Shown here: positions 35,227-43,805 of the stretch, in pieces
Numbering within the stretch: the first letter of the stretch is position 1
How the letters are laid out: the number at the start of each line of letters is the position of its first letter
Assembly: GCF_032714615.1 (NCBI RefSeq)
Contig: NZ_JAWDKA010000002.1
Span: 1 to 64,000, forward strand
Source of the DNA: Methanorbis furvi
GTDB taxonomy: Archaea; Halobacteriota; Methanomicrobia; Methanomicrobiales; Methanocorpusculaceae
Reading direction: 5' to 3'
Length of the DNA stretch: 64,000 nucleotides
Notes under the pieces: generated by a model
The model's input: only the letters and a program-made list of their open reading frames with translations
Told to the model about the DNA's origin: nothing
Databases searched by the model: none
Translations under genes and position numbers: made by a program

Positions 35227-36227
35227 GCGATGCAAACCTCCTTGTCGGCCTCTCCTGTCCTGCCTGCGGTGGAACTATTGAAATCGCCGAAGGAAACCGG
35301 CTCGCATTCTGTCCGTACTGCAGCTCGGCACTTGCGGTAATCGCAGATGATGCCGGCATTACGCGGTTCATGTACAAAATGGAAGTCACCGAAACCGCTG
35401 CCGAAACTTTCGCGCGAAAATGGTTTGGCACATTCCCCAAAGCCCGCGACCTTGCGGCGTCTGCCGTCATCACCGAAATATTTCCCATGTACCTGCCGTT
35501 CTGGCGATTGATTGGAACCGGCAAAGCAATTGCCTGCGGTTACTCCGAGCACACCGACAAAGACGGCCACACGCATACCACGCATCACGAAGAAAGCTCG
35601 GACGGTGAGTATGTCTGGTCGGTCATCGCCTGTCAGACCGGTGACCTCGGCATTGCAGTTCCGCCCAACCCGCACGGAAAACTTCTGCCGTACGCTGACG
35701 GTGATATACCAGTCTTTGAAACAACCTCATCGCGTGATGAAGCCTACGATCAGGCAGACACCGACATCAGGATGGAAGCATACCGCCGCGCATCAGCAGG
35801 CATTGAAACCATGACATTCTCCAAAACATTCTGCGTGCCCCGCGAGTTCTCGCTTCTCTACTATCCTTACTGGATTATTCGGTATCAGTACCGGGAACGC
35901 GACTATTTTGTGGTGCTTGACGGTGTTGCGGGAACTCCGGTCTCCGGTCGGGCGCCCGGCGACCAGACGTATCAGGCACTCGCCGCGGGTCTTGGTTCAG
36001 GCTTTGGTGGAATCTGTGCCGGAGCAGGAGTTGCGTACGCCCTATACTCTGGCTCTGACTACGCCCTCGCCGGTTTAGGCGGCATAGTGATGGGTCTCAT
36101 TCTCGTTCTTGCCGGCTACTGGATGTTCAGATTTGGATCAGAAGTCACCGAAGGAAAACTCACCGGCGGCATCTCACTTTCGACCAAAAGATTTGGACAG
36201 AAAACTGTCCGGGAGATTACACGATAA
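35223..36227 (+). CDS. zinc-ribbon membrane protein with His-rich loop
   Basis: A 334-residue paralogue-like partner of the preceding protein. The zinc ribbon has Cys12, 15, 30 and 33. MYLPFWRL follows at about residue 90, then a histidine-rich loop (EHTDKDGHTHTTHHEE, about 109-124) that could bind a transition metal. YYPYWIIRYQYRERDYFVVLDG at about 217-238 repeats the aromatic-proline motif. Two or three membrane helices (about 253-305) precede a cytoplasmic tail. Function unknown. ATGA overlap with the upstream gene and one base to the downstream gene mean that the three are translated together. Confidence 0.75.
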   Translation: MSDANLLVGLSCPACGGTIEIAEGNRLAFCPYCSSALAVIADDAGITRFMYKMEVTETAAETFARKWFGTFPKARDLAASAVITEIFPMYLPFWRLIGTGKAIACGYSEHTDKDGHTHTTHHEESSDGEYVWSVIACQTGDLGIAVPPNPHGKLLPYADGDIPVFETTSSRDEAYDQADTDIRMEAYRRASAGIETMTFSKTFCVPREFSLLYYPYWIIRYQYRERDYFVVLDGVAGTPVSGRAPGDQTYQALAAGLGSGFGGICAGAGVAYALYSGSDYALAGLGGIVMGLILVLAGYWMFRFGSEVTEGKLTGGISLSTKRFGQKTVREITR

Positions 36228-36228
36228 C

Positions 36229-36807
36229 ATGGCACTGCTGGTAAAAAATCTGTACTGCCGCGCCTGCGGTTCTCCGCTGAAAGCAAAAGAGGCTGACCTC
36301 ATCCTCTTCTGTCCGGCATGCAGAAAAACGATGGAATTTTTAGACAGTGATGTGGGCGAAGTTGTTCCCCACATTCTTGCGCCGAAGTCTGAGAACAAGG
36401 ATCTTGTCTACCTTCCGTTCTGGAGAATTGACACTGATATCACGGTCACCCGCTGTGATACGGTCGGCGGGTTTCTGCGGATCACGAAAAAACCCATGCG
36501 GGGCTTATGCAGTTTCTATGTCTGCGCAGCAGATCTGATGCCGCGAAGGACTGCCGGATGGAACCTTGAGTTCAGCAGATCAATGCCCAAAGCTGAAGAG
36601 ATTCAGGACTTCCGCCGTGTCCCTCATCTGCCTGCGGTGAAAAACTCCAAGATCGCGGAGAAGGATGCTGAGTTTCTTTTCCTGAAGCATGAGGTTGATC
36701 TTTCCGGAACTCTGCAGGATATTGAGTACAATTTTGCGGTTCGCGGTCATGAGCTGTATTATGTTCCTTTCATCAGACGCGGGGACAACCTGAGTCCCGC
36801 AGTCTGA
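36229..36807 (+). CDS. soluble zinc-ribbon protein, third of the operon
   Basis: A 192-residue protein with a zinc ribbon (Cys10, 13, 28, 31) and the YLPFWRID motif near residue 60, then two more Cys (LCSFYVCAADLMPRR) and a final FAVRGHELYYVPFIRRG segment that again carries the aromatic-P-F pattern. No membrane helix is visible, so it may be the soluble partner of the two membrane proteins encoded upstream. ATG 36229 is chosen since it lies one base after the previous stop; an open extension upstream falls inside that gene. Function unknown. Confidence 0.75.
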   Translation: MALLVKNLYCRACGSPLKAKEADLILFCPACRKTMEFLDSDVGEVVPHILAPKSENKDLVYLPFWRIDTDITVTRCDTVGGFLRITKKPMRGLCSFYVCAADLMPRRTAGWNLEFSRSMPKAEEIQDFRRVPHLPAVKNSKIAEKDAEFLFLKHEVDLSGTLQDIEYNFAVRGHELYYVPFIRRGDNLSPAV

Positions 36808-36847
36808 TACCTTCCCTTTTTCAGGTTCTACAACAAAACAGTAGTTG

Positions 36848-37708
36848 ATGAGCCTCTCCGCCTACGTTACGATTATTCGTCCGGCAAACGCGGTAATTTC
36901 CGGTATTACGGCGATCATTGCTTACTTGATCGCATCAGGAACCAATATTTTTTCCGCTCTTGCCCTTTTTGTGATTGTGACCGTAATCTGTGGTGCGGGC
37001 AATGTGCTCAATGATTACTTTGATCGGGATATCGATGCGATTAACCGGCCCGACCGCCCGATTCCATCAGGCGCACTTTCTCCCCGCAATGCTGCGGTGT
37101 GGGCGGGAGTTTTGTTTGCCGTTGGTATTCTCGTAAGCTTTGCAACCAACTTCTGGTGTCTTGCAATAGCTGTGGTAAACACAATTCTTTTGATTGCGTA
37201 CGCGGCGAAGCTGAAGAAAATGCCGCTGCTGGGAAATCTTTCGGTTGCATATCTTTCAGGAAGCATCTTCCTCTTCGGCGGAGTTCTTGTTGGCCCTGAG
37301 TCGTTTATTGTTACGCTGCCGCTGTTTGCGATCACCTTCTTTGGAACGCTTGCCCGCGAGATTCTCAAGGCAGCCGAAGATATCGAGGGGGACGCGGCGG
37401 GCGGGGCCCGCACACTTCCGATGATTCTTGGAGTGCAGAAGAGCGGTTACGTTTCAGTCATCCTGATTGCGTGTGCGATCTGTGCAAGCGTTGTTCCGTA
37501 TTCACGCTGGGGTGCCCTGTATCTTGCGGCAATTGCGGTGATTGATCTGTTCATTTTGTATGCTGCGGCAAAATCTGTCCGCTGCAAAACTCCAGCGGAA
37601 CTGATTGCCGCACGGTCCACGAGTCTGATCAAGTACGGAATGTTTGCGGCACTCTTTCTGTTTCTTGTGATGGAGTTGTGGTACGGTATCATTTCTCCAT
37701 TGTTCTGA
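36848..37708 (+). CDS. digeranylgeranylglyceryl phosphate synthase (UbiA family)
   Basis: A membrane prenyltransferase that adds the second geranylgeranyl chain to geranylgeranylglyceryl phosphate, an early step of archaeal ether lipids. The 286-residue protein has eight or nine helices and the two aspartate-rich UbiA sites: [21 protein letters not shown] (shown in part; about residues 57-77) and an [15 protein letters not shown] segment near 178-192. NDYFD rather than the NxxxD of other UbiA groups supports the archaeal lipid enzyme. ATG 36848 follows a TTG; the RBS is weak. CarS at 26708 acts two steps later in the same pathway. Confidence 0.9.
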   Translation: MSLSAYVTIIRPANAVISGITAIIAYLIASGTNIFSALALFVIVTVICGAGNVLNDYFDRDIDAINRPDRPIPSGALSPRNAAVWAGVLFAVGILVSFATNFWCLAIAVVNTILLIAYAAKLKKMPLLGNLSVAYLSGSIFLFGGVLVGPESFIVTLPLFAITFFGTLAREILKAAEDIEGDAAGGARTLPMILGVQKSGYVSVILIACAICASVVPYSRWGALYLAAIAVIDLFILYAAAKSVRCKTPAELIAARSTSLIKYGMFAALFLFLVMELWYGIISPLF

Positions 37709-37777
37709 AGAAACCGAGCAATGGACAACATATTAATACCGTGAAAAAGAAGGTTATTATACGTAACAGAGGTATCG

Positions 37778-38188
37778 ATGAAAGTTTTTGTAAAGGACAG
37801 GACTTATCTGGCAGAACGAGGTTCCTATTTTAAGGAGTCTGTTAAAATTGACGGGGATTTTATCGTGCCTCCAAAAACCCAGTTCTGGAGAGATCTTGTG
37901 GTCACCGGTAATCTTTCGCTTGGTGTGGGGTCACGGGTCGGGGGAAATATTACCTGTAACGGGGCTGTTATCTCCCGCGGCTGTCTGGTGGAAGGGGAGC
38001 TGGTGTCAGATACCGAACAGGTAACGATCTGCGATGGTGCCCGCGTGCGTGTGGTGAAGTCAAACGGCAATGTGCTGCTCCGCCCAGGCATTGTGTCTGA
38101 TGAGGTGCATGGGGAAAATATTCTGGTGATGGGCAAGGTTCACTGCGGGAAACTGATGGGTAGAAACACCCGCGTGATCAATCACTAA
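37778..38188 (+). CDS. bactofilin-like polymer-forming protein
   Basis: A 136-residue protein with a repetitive beta-helix pattern: short strands separated by glycines (GDFIVPPKTQFWRDLVVTGN, SLGVGSRVGGNITCNGAVIS, GCLVEGELVSDTEQVTICDG and ARVRVVKSNGNVLLRPGIVS). This matches the bactofilin/DUF583 fold, whose members assemble into filaments at membranes in bacteria. Archaeal members exist but are little studied. There is no membrane helix. The gene follows the prenyltransferase by 69 bp and converges on a GNAT gene four bases away. Confidence 0.72.
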   Translation: MKVFVKDRTYLAERGSYFKESVKIDGDFIVPPKTQFWRDLVVTGNLSLGVGSRVGGNITCNGAVISRGCLVEGELVSDTEQVTICDGARVRVVKSNGNVLLRPGIVSDEVHGENILVMGKVHCGKLMGRNTRVINH

Positions 38189-38192
38189 TTTT

Positions 38193-38678
38193 TCAGAGTG
38201 TTTTGTGGAAGATCAGCAGGTCTTCAAAACTTCCATCGTTTTTGCGGTACCCGTTCGGAATTGTTCCGATCACATTGAATCCGAGTTTGAGGTAGAGGGT
38301 GACTGCTCCGTAGTTTGATTTCAGGACTGCGTTGTACTGAAGTCCATGATAGCCGCACTCTTTTGCTTTTGTAAGTGAGTCTGCAACAAGAGTTTTTCCA
38401 ACGCCGCACCCGCGGAACTTTTTGGCAACGCCGTAGGACGCGTTTGCGGTGTGCGAGCAGCGTCCGACATTGTTGTCATGCAGGATGTAAAATCCTGCGA
38501 GCTCATTGTCTGCGAATGCACAGAAGGTTGCGGTCTGGGATCTGAAGAATGTGTCTGCTTCGTTTTGTGTGAGTACAGTTTCCTGAGGAAATGCGTTTGC
38601 GTCAAGTACTATATCGTTCCAGATGGCGGTGACTTTGTTTTCGTCATCTGATGTGTAGGGTTTGCAGATGATCTCCAT
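38193..38678 (-). CDS. GNAT-family N-acetyltransferase
   Basis: A 161-residue acetyl-CoA-dependent transferase. Motif A is seen as FRGCGVGKTLVADSLTKAKE (about 98-117), where the R-G-x-G-x-G/A loop holds the CoA pyrophosphate. Motif B is TLYLKLGFNVIGTIPNGYRK (about 134-153). The substrate cannot be inferred. Its length and C-terminal YRKNDG segment resemble L-amino acid or small-molecule acetyltransferases of the phosphinothricin type, but this is only a resemblance. Confidence 0.88.
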   Translation of the reverse strand: MEIICKPYTSDDENKVTAIWNDIVLDANAFPQETVLTQNEADTFFRSQTATFCAFADNELAGFYILHDNNVGRCSHTANASYGVAKKFRGCGVGKTLVADSLTKAKECGYHGLQYNAVLKSNYGAVTLYLKLGFNVIGTIPNGYRKNDGSFEDLLIFHKTL

Positions 38679-38787
38679 TGTTTTTTTTATTGGTCAGGAT
38701 TCGTATATATGTGTCAGGAAATTGTTCCGGGCTTTTCCTTTCCCATAACCCTTTATGCCTGCCATGCCATCTATATAAGTATCATTT

Positions 38788-39543
38788 ATGGCTGAAGAAG
38801 GACGTACTACACAGGAATGGGCGAGGATTATCCTTCGCCGGCTTGTTTTTCTGGGTGGTCCGCTCGCTCTCTACGGTGCATTTATTGTGTTTCTGTGGTT
38901 TGTGTATCCGCCGGAAGGCGGCCTTCTTGGTCAGCCGAGCGAAAAGTTTCTGATAATTGCCGGGCTTCTCATCGCCTATCTTGTGCCGCCGTTCGGCAAG
39001 GAAACAATCATTCCTATATCCATGGGTCTTGGGTTTCCTGCATGGATCATCAGCTCAGGCATTATCTTAATGGACATCTGCAGTTGTCTTATAATTGCGC
39101 TCAACTTTGATCTGCTGCAAAAGATTCCGTTTGTCGGCGGACTTATTCACCGATTCACGGAAGGGGCGAACAAGGTCCGCAAGAAAAGTCCCTGGATCGA
39201 ACAGCTGTCGCATGTGGGTCTGCTGATCTTCATGTACATCCCGCTGCAGGGTTCAGGCGCAACGAACTCCACCATTCTCGGCCAGCTTTTTGGCATGCGA
39301 AGGATAACGGTGTTCTGGATTGTGACGCTCGGCAGTATTTTGTCGACGCTGACGATCGCGTTTGGTTCGGCTGCGGTTCTGGATCTCTGGCAGATTAACC
39401 CATGGTATGCGGTGCTTGCAATTGTTTTGATCGCAGCTGCTGTTATTGTACTCGCGGTTTTGTGGCACCGGTATACGAAGCGGTTTTCCCCGAAAAATCC
39501 TGCATGCGGCTGTGATGCAGATGAAGAAGATTTTCTTTCCTAA
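38788..39543 (+). CDS. small multidrug export family membrane protein (COG2426)
   Basis: A 251-residue integral membrane protein with six or seven hydrophobic segments. The re-entrant-type motif PPFGKETIIPISMGLG (about 70-85) and a second IYMIPLQGSG-like element (FMYIPLQGSGATNSTILG, about 150-167) define the Sm_multidrug_ex group. The family name comes from early annotation and transport activity has not been firmly shown, so the substrate is unknown. A hydrophilic Cys-containing tail (ACGCDADEED) ends the protein. It is followed 24 bp later by a paralogue; together they may form a heteromer. Confidence 0.82.
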   Translation: MAEEGRTTQEWARIILRRLVFLGGPLALYGAFIVFLWFVYPPEGGLLGQPSEKFLIIAGLLIAYLVPPFGKETIIPISMGLGFPAWIISSGIILMDICSCLIIALNFDLLQKIPFVGGLIHRFTEGANKVRKKSPWIEQLSHVGLLIFMYIPLQGSGATNSTILGQLFGMRRITVFWIVTLGSILSTLTIAFGSAAVLDLWQINPWYAVLAIVLIAAAVIVLAVLWHRYTKRFSPKNPACGCDADEEDFLS

Positions 39544-39567
39544 GCGCATATACTACGTCAGTATTCT

Positions 39568-40248
39568 ATGACCGAAGACGCCATTACTCCATATTATCAG
39601 CCGACCCTGCGTATTCGGCTGCTGATGTCGGGCGGAGTTCTGGCAGTGTTTGGTGCTGTGCTGCTGCTGCTTTATCTGACGTCGCCTGCCGGCGAGTTCT
39701 ACAAGTTGGCAGGATGTCTTGCTGCCTACATCATGCCCGGGTTTGGCAAGGAAAGTATCGTGCCAATTGCCATGGCGCTTGGTATCTCCTGGTGGCAGAT
39801 TACGGTCGGTGTTATTGCGAGCGATATGGTGCTTGGAGTAATTATCGCGTACAATTTTGATCTGCTGCTCCGCATTCCGCTTCTGGGCAGGCTTCTTCGA
39901 TACTTTACGAAGAAGACGAATGAGATTTTACAGAAGCATCGCTGGATTGAAGGGCTGTCGCTGATCGGTCTGTTTCTGTTTATGTACATTCCATTCATGG
40001 GTTCGAGTGCGATCAACACAACTATTGTTGGAAGACTGTTGTCTGTGCCACCGCGGATTTTGTTAACAATTGTGTTCGTGGGAAGTGTTCTTGCAACGCT
40101 GACGATGGCTGTTGGCATGCAGTTCATCATCAATTTGTGGATGATGAATCCCTTGTTTGCGGTTATTGCGGTGATTGTGGTGATTGGTTTTGCGGTCGGG
40201 TGCTGGAAACTCTGGCAGCGGTACACGCAGAAACGGTTCGGGTCGTGA
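39568..40248 (+). CDS. small multidrug export family membrane protein (paralogue)
   Basis: A 226-residue paralogue of the preceding gene, with PGFGKESIVPIAMALG (about 53-68) and FMYIPFMGSSAINTTIVG (about 134-151) at equivalent positions. The membrane helices are well aligned with the first copy, while the N- and C-terminal tails differ. Their proximity and identical orientation point to local duplication followed by divergence. Function as for the first copy is unproven. Confidence 0.82.
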   Translation: MTEDAITPYYQPTLRIRLLMSGGVLAVFGAVLLLLYLTSPAGEFYKLAGCLAAYIMPGFGKESIVPIAMALGISWWQITVGVIASDMVLGVIIAYNFDLLLRIPLLGRLLRYFTKKTNEILQKHRWIEGLSLIGLFLFMYIPFMGSSAINTTIVGRLLSVPPRILLTIVFVGSVLATLTMAVGMQFIINLWMMNPLFAVIAVIVVIGFAVGCWKLWQRYTQKRFGS

Positions 40249-40254
40249 TGAGGA

Positions 40255-40790
40255 ACTGCGATGAAACGCGAATAGCGCAAATCGCATGCCTTTGGCCTGC
40301 TCACCGCTTCGCGGAATAGCGCGAATAAAAAATCGCCAATGGCGATTTTTAAAATATTACCAAAATTATTTTTTAGACAAATTTCTCTGTTCGAAAAATG
40401 CAAATGATTTTTCTTTTGAAAAATTTCCATTGGCGATTTTTAAAAAATTACCAAAATTATTTTTTAGACAAATTTCTCTGTTCGAAAAATGCAAATGATT
40501 TTTCTTTTGAAAAATTTCCATTGGCGATTTTTAAAAAATTACCAAAATTATTTTTCGCACAAATTTCTCTGTTCGAAAAATGCAGATGATTTTTTTCTTT
40601 TGAAAAATTTCCATTGACGATTTTTAAAAAATTACCAAAATTATTTTTTAGACAAATTTCTCTGTTCGAAAAAATGCAGATGATTTTTTTCTTTTGAAAA
40701 ATCGCCATTGGCGATTTTTTTATTCCGCGAAGCGGTGAGCAGGCCAAAGGCATGCGATTCGCGCTATTAGCGTTCTTCGCGTTTCAAAAA
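40255..40790. repeat. palindromic repeat family B enclosing a 4x tandem array of 91-94 bp
   Basis: Outer inverted arms: AATCGCATGCCTTTGGCCTGCTCACCGCTTCGCGG (40275 onwards) and its inverse ending near 40770. Inside lie four direct copies of a 91, 91, 93 and 94 bp unit, beginning at 40341, 40432, 40523 and 40616 and ending in a last GGCGAT at 40710. Each unit contains TTACCAAAATTATTTTT, CAAATTTCTCTGTTCGAAAA, ATGCAAATGATTTTT and ATTTCCATTGGCGATTT. Short open frames run through the array only because the unit lacks stops in one frame. No gene is seen in this 546-bp gap. Confidence 0.92.
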
Positions 40791-40794
40791 ATAA

Positions 40795-41244
40795 TCACTT
40801 ACAAAACTCAGTAAACCGCTTCAGCTCTGCATGGGCGGACTTCGTGCTGCCCACATACTCAACGAACTGTTTTATCTTCCGAATCGTCACCGCGTTCAGC
40901 TCATGCTCCATGAAACATGCATCCTTCTCAGCAATCTCCCCGGGCACCGCAATCAGCCGGAGAAACTCCACCAGCACATCATGGCGGTACTTGATCTGCT
41001 CAGCAATCGCCCGGCCCGAATCTGTTAGCGTGACCCCTTCGTACTTGCGGTAGACCACCAGTTTCTTGTGATCAAGCTTTGCAAACATCTCCACAACCGA
41101 AGGAGGCGACAGATCCAGCTCGTCAGCGACGTCCCGTGTTTTAGCATAACCCTTCTCTGCTGAAACATTGAGGATTGCCTCAAGATAATCCTCCTCCTTC
41201 ATAGTCAGGCGTTTACAATGTGGCGCTTGCGGGATCACATCCAT
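40795..41244 (-). CDS. DtxR/MntR-family metal-dependent repressor
   Basis: A 149-residue protein (135 if ATG 41202 is used) with the DtxR winged-helix start MKEEDYLEAILN, helix-turn-helix KTRDVADELDLSPPSVVEMFAKL and wing KKLVVYRKYEGVTLTDSG. The dimerisation and metal-binding domain contains ligand-type residues (CFMEHEL, RHDVLVEF). There is no SH3-like third domain, so it is the short MntR/IdeR-like kind. It is divergent from feoAB, and the shared gap holds two dyads, one resembling a DtxR box. It likely represses ferrous-iron uptake when iron is sufficient. The longer start is annotated but neither has a clear ribosome site. Confidence 0.88.
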   Translation of the reverse strand: MDVIPQAPHCKRLTMKEEDYLEAILNVSAEKGYAKTRDVADELDLSPPSVVEMFAKLDHKKLVVYRKYEGVTLTDSGRAIAEQIKYRHDVLVEFLRLIAVPGEIAEKDACFMEHELNAVTIRKIKQFVEYVGSTKSAHAELKRFTEFCK

Positions 41245-41296
41245 GTGCTACTAAGTTTTCTCACGCAAGATTATGAGCATTTGCTTTGCGAATTTT

Positions 41297-41326
41297 CGGA
41301 TGTTTTGAAAAAACCCGAAACATCTT
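41297..41326. promoter_or_regulatory. inverted repeat GATGTTT-N12-AAACATC between regulator and feoA
   Basis: GATGTTT at 41299-41305 pairs with AAACATC at 41318-41324, with flanking CGG/CCG-like bases extending the symmetry. It is about 55 bp upstream of the regulator start (41244) and could be its autoregulatory site. Confidence 0.45.
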
Positions 41327-41353
41327 CGGCTGCATCATCGCTCCCGAATAAAA

Positions 41354-41379
41354 TTAGGCGGCGGAATATACCCACCTAA
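41354..41379. promoter_or_regulatory. putative DtxR-type operator overlapping the feoA promoter
   Basis: TTAGGCGG-N10-CCACCTAA is an inverted repeat with one mismatched pair. TTAGG...CCTAA half-sites are those of DtxR-family boxes, though the 26-bp span is longer than the classical 19 bp. The centre contains AATATA, the probable TATA element, 17 bp before the feoA ATG (41396). A bound repressor would block TBP. Confidence 0.6.
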
Positions 41380-41395
41380 CCGCAAACAAAGTAGT

Positions 41396-41641
41396 ATGCA
41401 AATGACATCACCTCTCGTAACCCTAAACTGCATTCCCTGCGGCTCGTCTGCGACGGTCGCATCCCTTGAACATGGTGCAGAAATAACCAAACGCCTTCTT
41501 GAACTCGGCATCACCCGCGGAACCGACATCACCGTACTTGGCAACGCCCCACTTGGTGACCCCATGATTGTCCGTGTCCGCGGATGTCAGTTTGCAATCC
41601 GCAAAAACGAAGCAAAAAATATTCTCATGGAGATTGCATGA
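41396..41641 (+). CDS. feoA: FeoA, ferrous iron transport accessory protein
   Basis: A small cytoplasmic SH3-like protein (81 aa) needed for full activity of FeoB. Visible features are [21 protein letters not shown], then [26 protein letters not shown], which match the family fold and length. An ATG two codons downstream (41402) is an alternative start. The stop overlaps feoB by four bases. Regulation is probably by the divergent DtxR-family protein. Confidence 0.93.
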   Translation: MQMTSPLVTLNCIPCGSSATVASLEHGAEITKRLLELGITRGTDITVLGNAPLGDPMIVRVRGCQFAIRKNEAKNILMEIA

Positions 41642-43623
41642 GCGAAAAGCGAATCATCGTCGCCCTTGCAGGAAACCCGAACTGCGGCAAAACCACTCTT
41701 TTCAATAACCTTACCGGCATGCGCCACCATGTGGGGAACTGGCCGGGAAAAACCGTCACCATCGAACGAAAAGAAGGAAAGGCAACCTATGAAGGAACAA
41801 CCCTTGAGATCGTTGACCTCCCCGGGACCTACAGCCTGAGCAGCCGATCTCTCGAAGAAGAGATTACCGTTGAGTACCTCCTGCACGAAAAGCCGGACGT
41901 CGTGGTCAACATTGTGGACGCCGCACATCTCGAACGAAACCTCTACCTGACCCTTCAGCTGATCGAGCTCGGCGTCCCGCTGATTCTCGCGCTGAATCTG
42001 AACCGATATGCTGACGCTGAAGGCATCATCATCGACACCAAAAAACTCTCCGCATCCCTTGGCGTTCCGGTCGTGCGGATTGAAGCGATCGATGACACCG
42101 GAAAAGATCAGCTGATTCAGGAAATCCTGAAAAAACCTGCGGCAACTGCAAACTTCCCTCATTACTCAAACGAGATCGAGCAGCACCTTGCAGAGCTCTC
42201 CAATATTTTGCCTGAGGTTTCCCGCTGGGATCTGATTCAGTATCTGATCCATGGAGCTCCGGAAAATTTTTCGGATGAGATCCGAACAAAAATTGAAAAG
42301 ACCAGAAAACATCTGGAGGAAATTTTCGGCACAACCCCGCAGGAAGTTTTTGCCGACCAGCGTTACGGATACATCGCAGGCATTCTTCACGAGTCGGTGA
42401 GTCTTCATGCAGACTCTGGAGGAAAAAATCAGTCGGAACGAATCGACCGGTTTGTGACGAACAAGTGGCTCGGTTTTCCGATCTTTCTTGTGGTGATGTA
42501 TGCGGTGTTCCAGATTGTGTTTATGCTCGGTGCGCCGTTCATGGATATGATCGACACCATCTTTGGCACACTTTCTGAATTTGCCGGTGACGCTCTTGCC
42601 TCGAGCGGTGCTCCTGACTGGGTAAGTTCGTTTGTCTGTGATGGTGTGATCAGCGGTGTCGGATCAGTTGTGATCTTTTTGCCAAACATTGTTCTGCTGT
42701 TCATCCTTCTGGCAATTCTTGAGGACTCAGGATATCTCGCACGGGTTGCTGTGATCATGGATCGGATTATGCACCGGCTTGGTCTTCACGGAAAATCCTT
42801 TATTCCTATGATGCTTGGGTTCGGCTGCGGCGTTCCGGCAATTATGGCGACGCGTACGATGGAGACCGAGCGTGAGCGGCTGCTGACGATTCTTCTGACA
42901 CCGTTTATGTCCTGCTCGGCAAGGCTTCCCGTCTATCTTCTGCTGGTCGGCATCTTCTTTGTGCCGCAAGTGCAGGGTCTGGTAATGTTTTCGCTGTATC
43001 TGCTGGGCATTCTCGTTGCGCTGATTGTGGGGCTCCTGCTTCGCAAGACGCTCTTCAAGGGTGAGTCTTCGGCGTTTGTTCTGGAGATGCCGCCGTATCG
43101 GATCCCAACAATCAAAGGTGTCCTCATTCATTCGTTCGAGCATGCGGGTCTGTTTCTGAAGAAGGCCGGAGTGATTATTTTCCCGGCGGTACTTCTGATG
43201 TGGCTGCTTGCCTCGCTGCCGTTCGGTGTTGAGTACGGATCTTCTGAAAGTATCATCGGCATGATAGGTTCTGCGATTGCTCCCATCTTTGCACCGCTCG
43301 GCTTTGGTATTCCTGAGGCGGCAATTGCAGTGATCATGGGACTGATTGCAAAAGAAGTTGTGGTAGCAACGTTTGGCACGCTGTTCGGTGTGGGCGATGA
43401 GGCTCTGGGTGATGTGCTGATGAATGTGTTCACGCCGCTTTCCGCCTACTCGTTCATGGTGTTTATTCTTCTGTATATGCCCTGCCTTGCGGCGATGCTG
43501 ACGATTAAGCAGGAGACAAACTCGTGGAAAATTACGGTCGGCGCAGCTGTGATGATGTGCGTAGTTGCCTGGATTGTTTCCTTCATCATCTATCAGGGAG
43601 GTGTTCTTCTTGGATTCGGGTGA
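41638..43623 (+). CDS. feoB: FeoB, ferrous iron transporter
   Basis: The main Fe(II) permease of the cytoplasmic membrane. The N-terminal G domain of the 661-residue protein has G1 GNPNCGKTT (about 11-19), G3 DLPGTYSL and a modified G4 (ALNLNRYAD in place of NxxD: NLNRYAD), so nucleotide specificity may deviate from the usual NKMD. The helical insertion domain follows to about 270. The membrane part has two Gate motifs with the Cys-containing [14 protein letters not shown] and [13 protein letters not shown], then [15 protein letters not shown] 41638 gives an ATGA overlap with feoA. A small Cys-rich membrane protein follows and overlaps. Confidence 0.94.
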   Translation: MSEKRIIVALAGNPNCGKTTLFNNLTGMRHHVGNWPGKTVTIERKEGKATYEGTTLEIVDLPGTYSLSSRSLEEEITVEYLLHEKPDVVVNIVDAAHLERNLYLTLQLIELGVPLILALNLNRYADAEGIIIDTKKLSASLGVPVVRIEAIDDTGKDQLIQEILKKPAATANFPHYSNEIEQHLAELSNILPEVSRWDLIQYLIHGAPENFSDEIRTKIEKTRKHLEEIFGTTPQEVFADQRYGYIAGILHESVSLHADSGGKNQSERIDRFVTNKWLGFPIFLVVMYAVFQIVFMLGAPFMDMIDTIFGTLSEFAGDALASSGAPDWVSSFVCDGVISGVGSVVIFLPNIVLLFILLAILEDSGYLARVAVIMDRIMHRLGLHGKSFIPMMLGFGCGVPAIMATRTMETERERLLTILLTPFMSCSARLPVYLLLVGIFFVPQVQGLVMFSLYLLGILVALIVGLLLRKTLFKGESSAFVLEMPPYRIPTIKGVLIHSFEHAGLFLKKAGVIIFPAVLLMWLLASLPFGVEYGSSESIIGMIGSAIAPIFAPLGFGIPEAAIAVIMGLIAKEVVVATFGTLFGVGDEALGDVLMNVFTPLSAYSFMVFILLYMPCLAAMLTIKQETNSWKITVGAAVMMCVVAWIVSFIIYQGGVLLGFG

Positions 43624-43801
43624 TCCTCTCTGGACGGTGCTGTTTGTACTGCTGGCGGTTGTGATTCTGCTGGTGTTCGGCCTGATGCTGAAGCGGAACC
43701 TCACTCAGGGGTCATGCTGCTGCGGTTGTTCGAAGAAGGAGAAGGGGGGATGCTGCCAGTGTGCGGCGGCTTCCCGCGAAACTTCTTTGAAAAAAGAATA
43801 A
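43610..43801 (+). CDS. FeoB-associated small Cys-rich membrane protein
   Basis: A 63-residue protein with one membrane helix ([21 protein letters not shown], about 7-26) and a cytoplasmic tail with two cysteine clusters (CCCGC and CCQC). This arrangement is that of the short FeoB-associated proteins next to feoB in many genomes; roles in iron handling have been proposed, not proven. A TTG at 43610 with GGGAGG eight bases upstream is the best start; an in-frame ATG at 43565 lies deep inside feoB and would place a hydrophilic segment in front of the helix. It overlaps the feoB end by 14 bases. Confidence 0.78.
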   Translation: MDSGDPLWTVLFVLLAVVILLVFGLMLKRNLTQGSCCCGCSKKEKGGCCQCAAASRETSLKKE

Positions 43802-43805
43802 TTTT

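Noticed and set aside
40341-40720. CRISPR array
   Set aside because: The whole 91-94 bp unit is repeated; there are no unique spacers, no short conserved repeat and no cas genes.
40286-40760. Open frames of 60-100 codons in the 91-bp tandem array
   Set aside because: They exist because the repeat unit lacks stops in one frame; the peptides are repeated Phe/Lys/Asn-rich strings without a start signal.
42727-43704. 325-codon minus-strand open frame opposite feoB
   Set aside because: It lies wholly antisense to the well-conserved FeoB membrane domain and its translation is low-complexity, rich in His, Arg, Asn and Gln.
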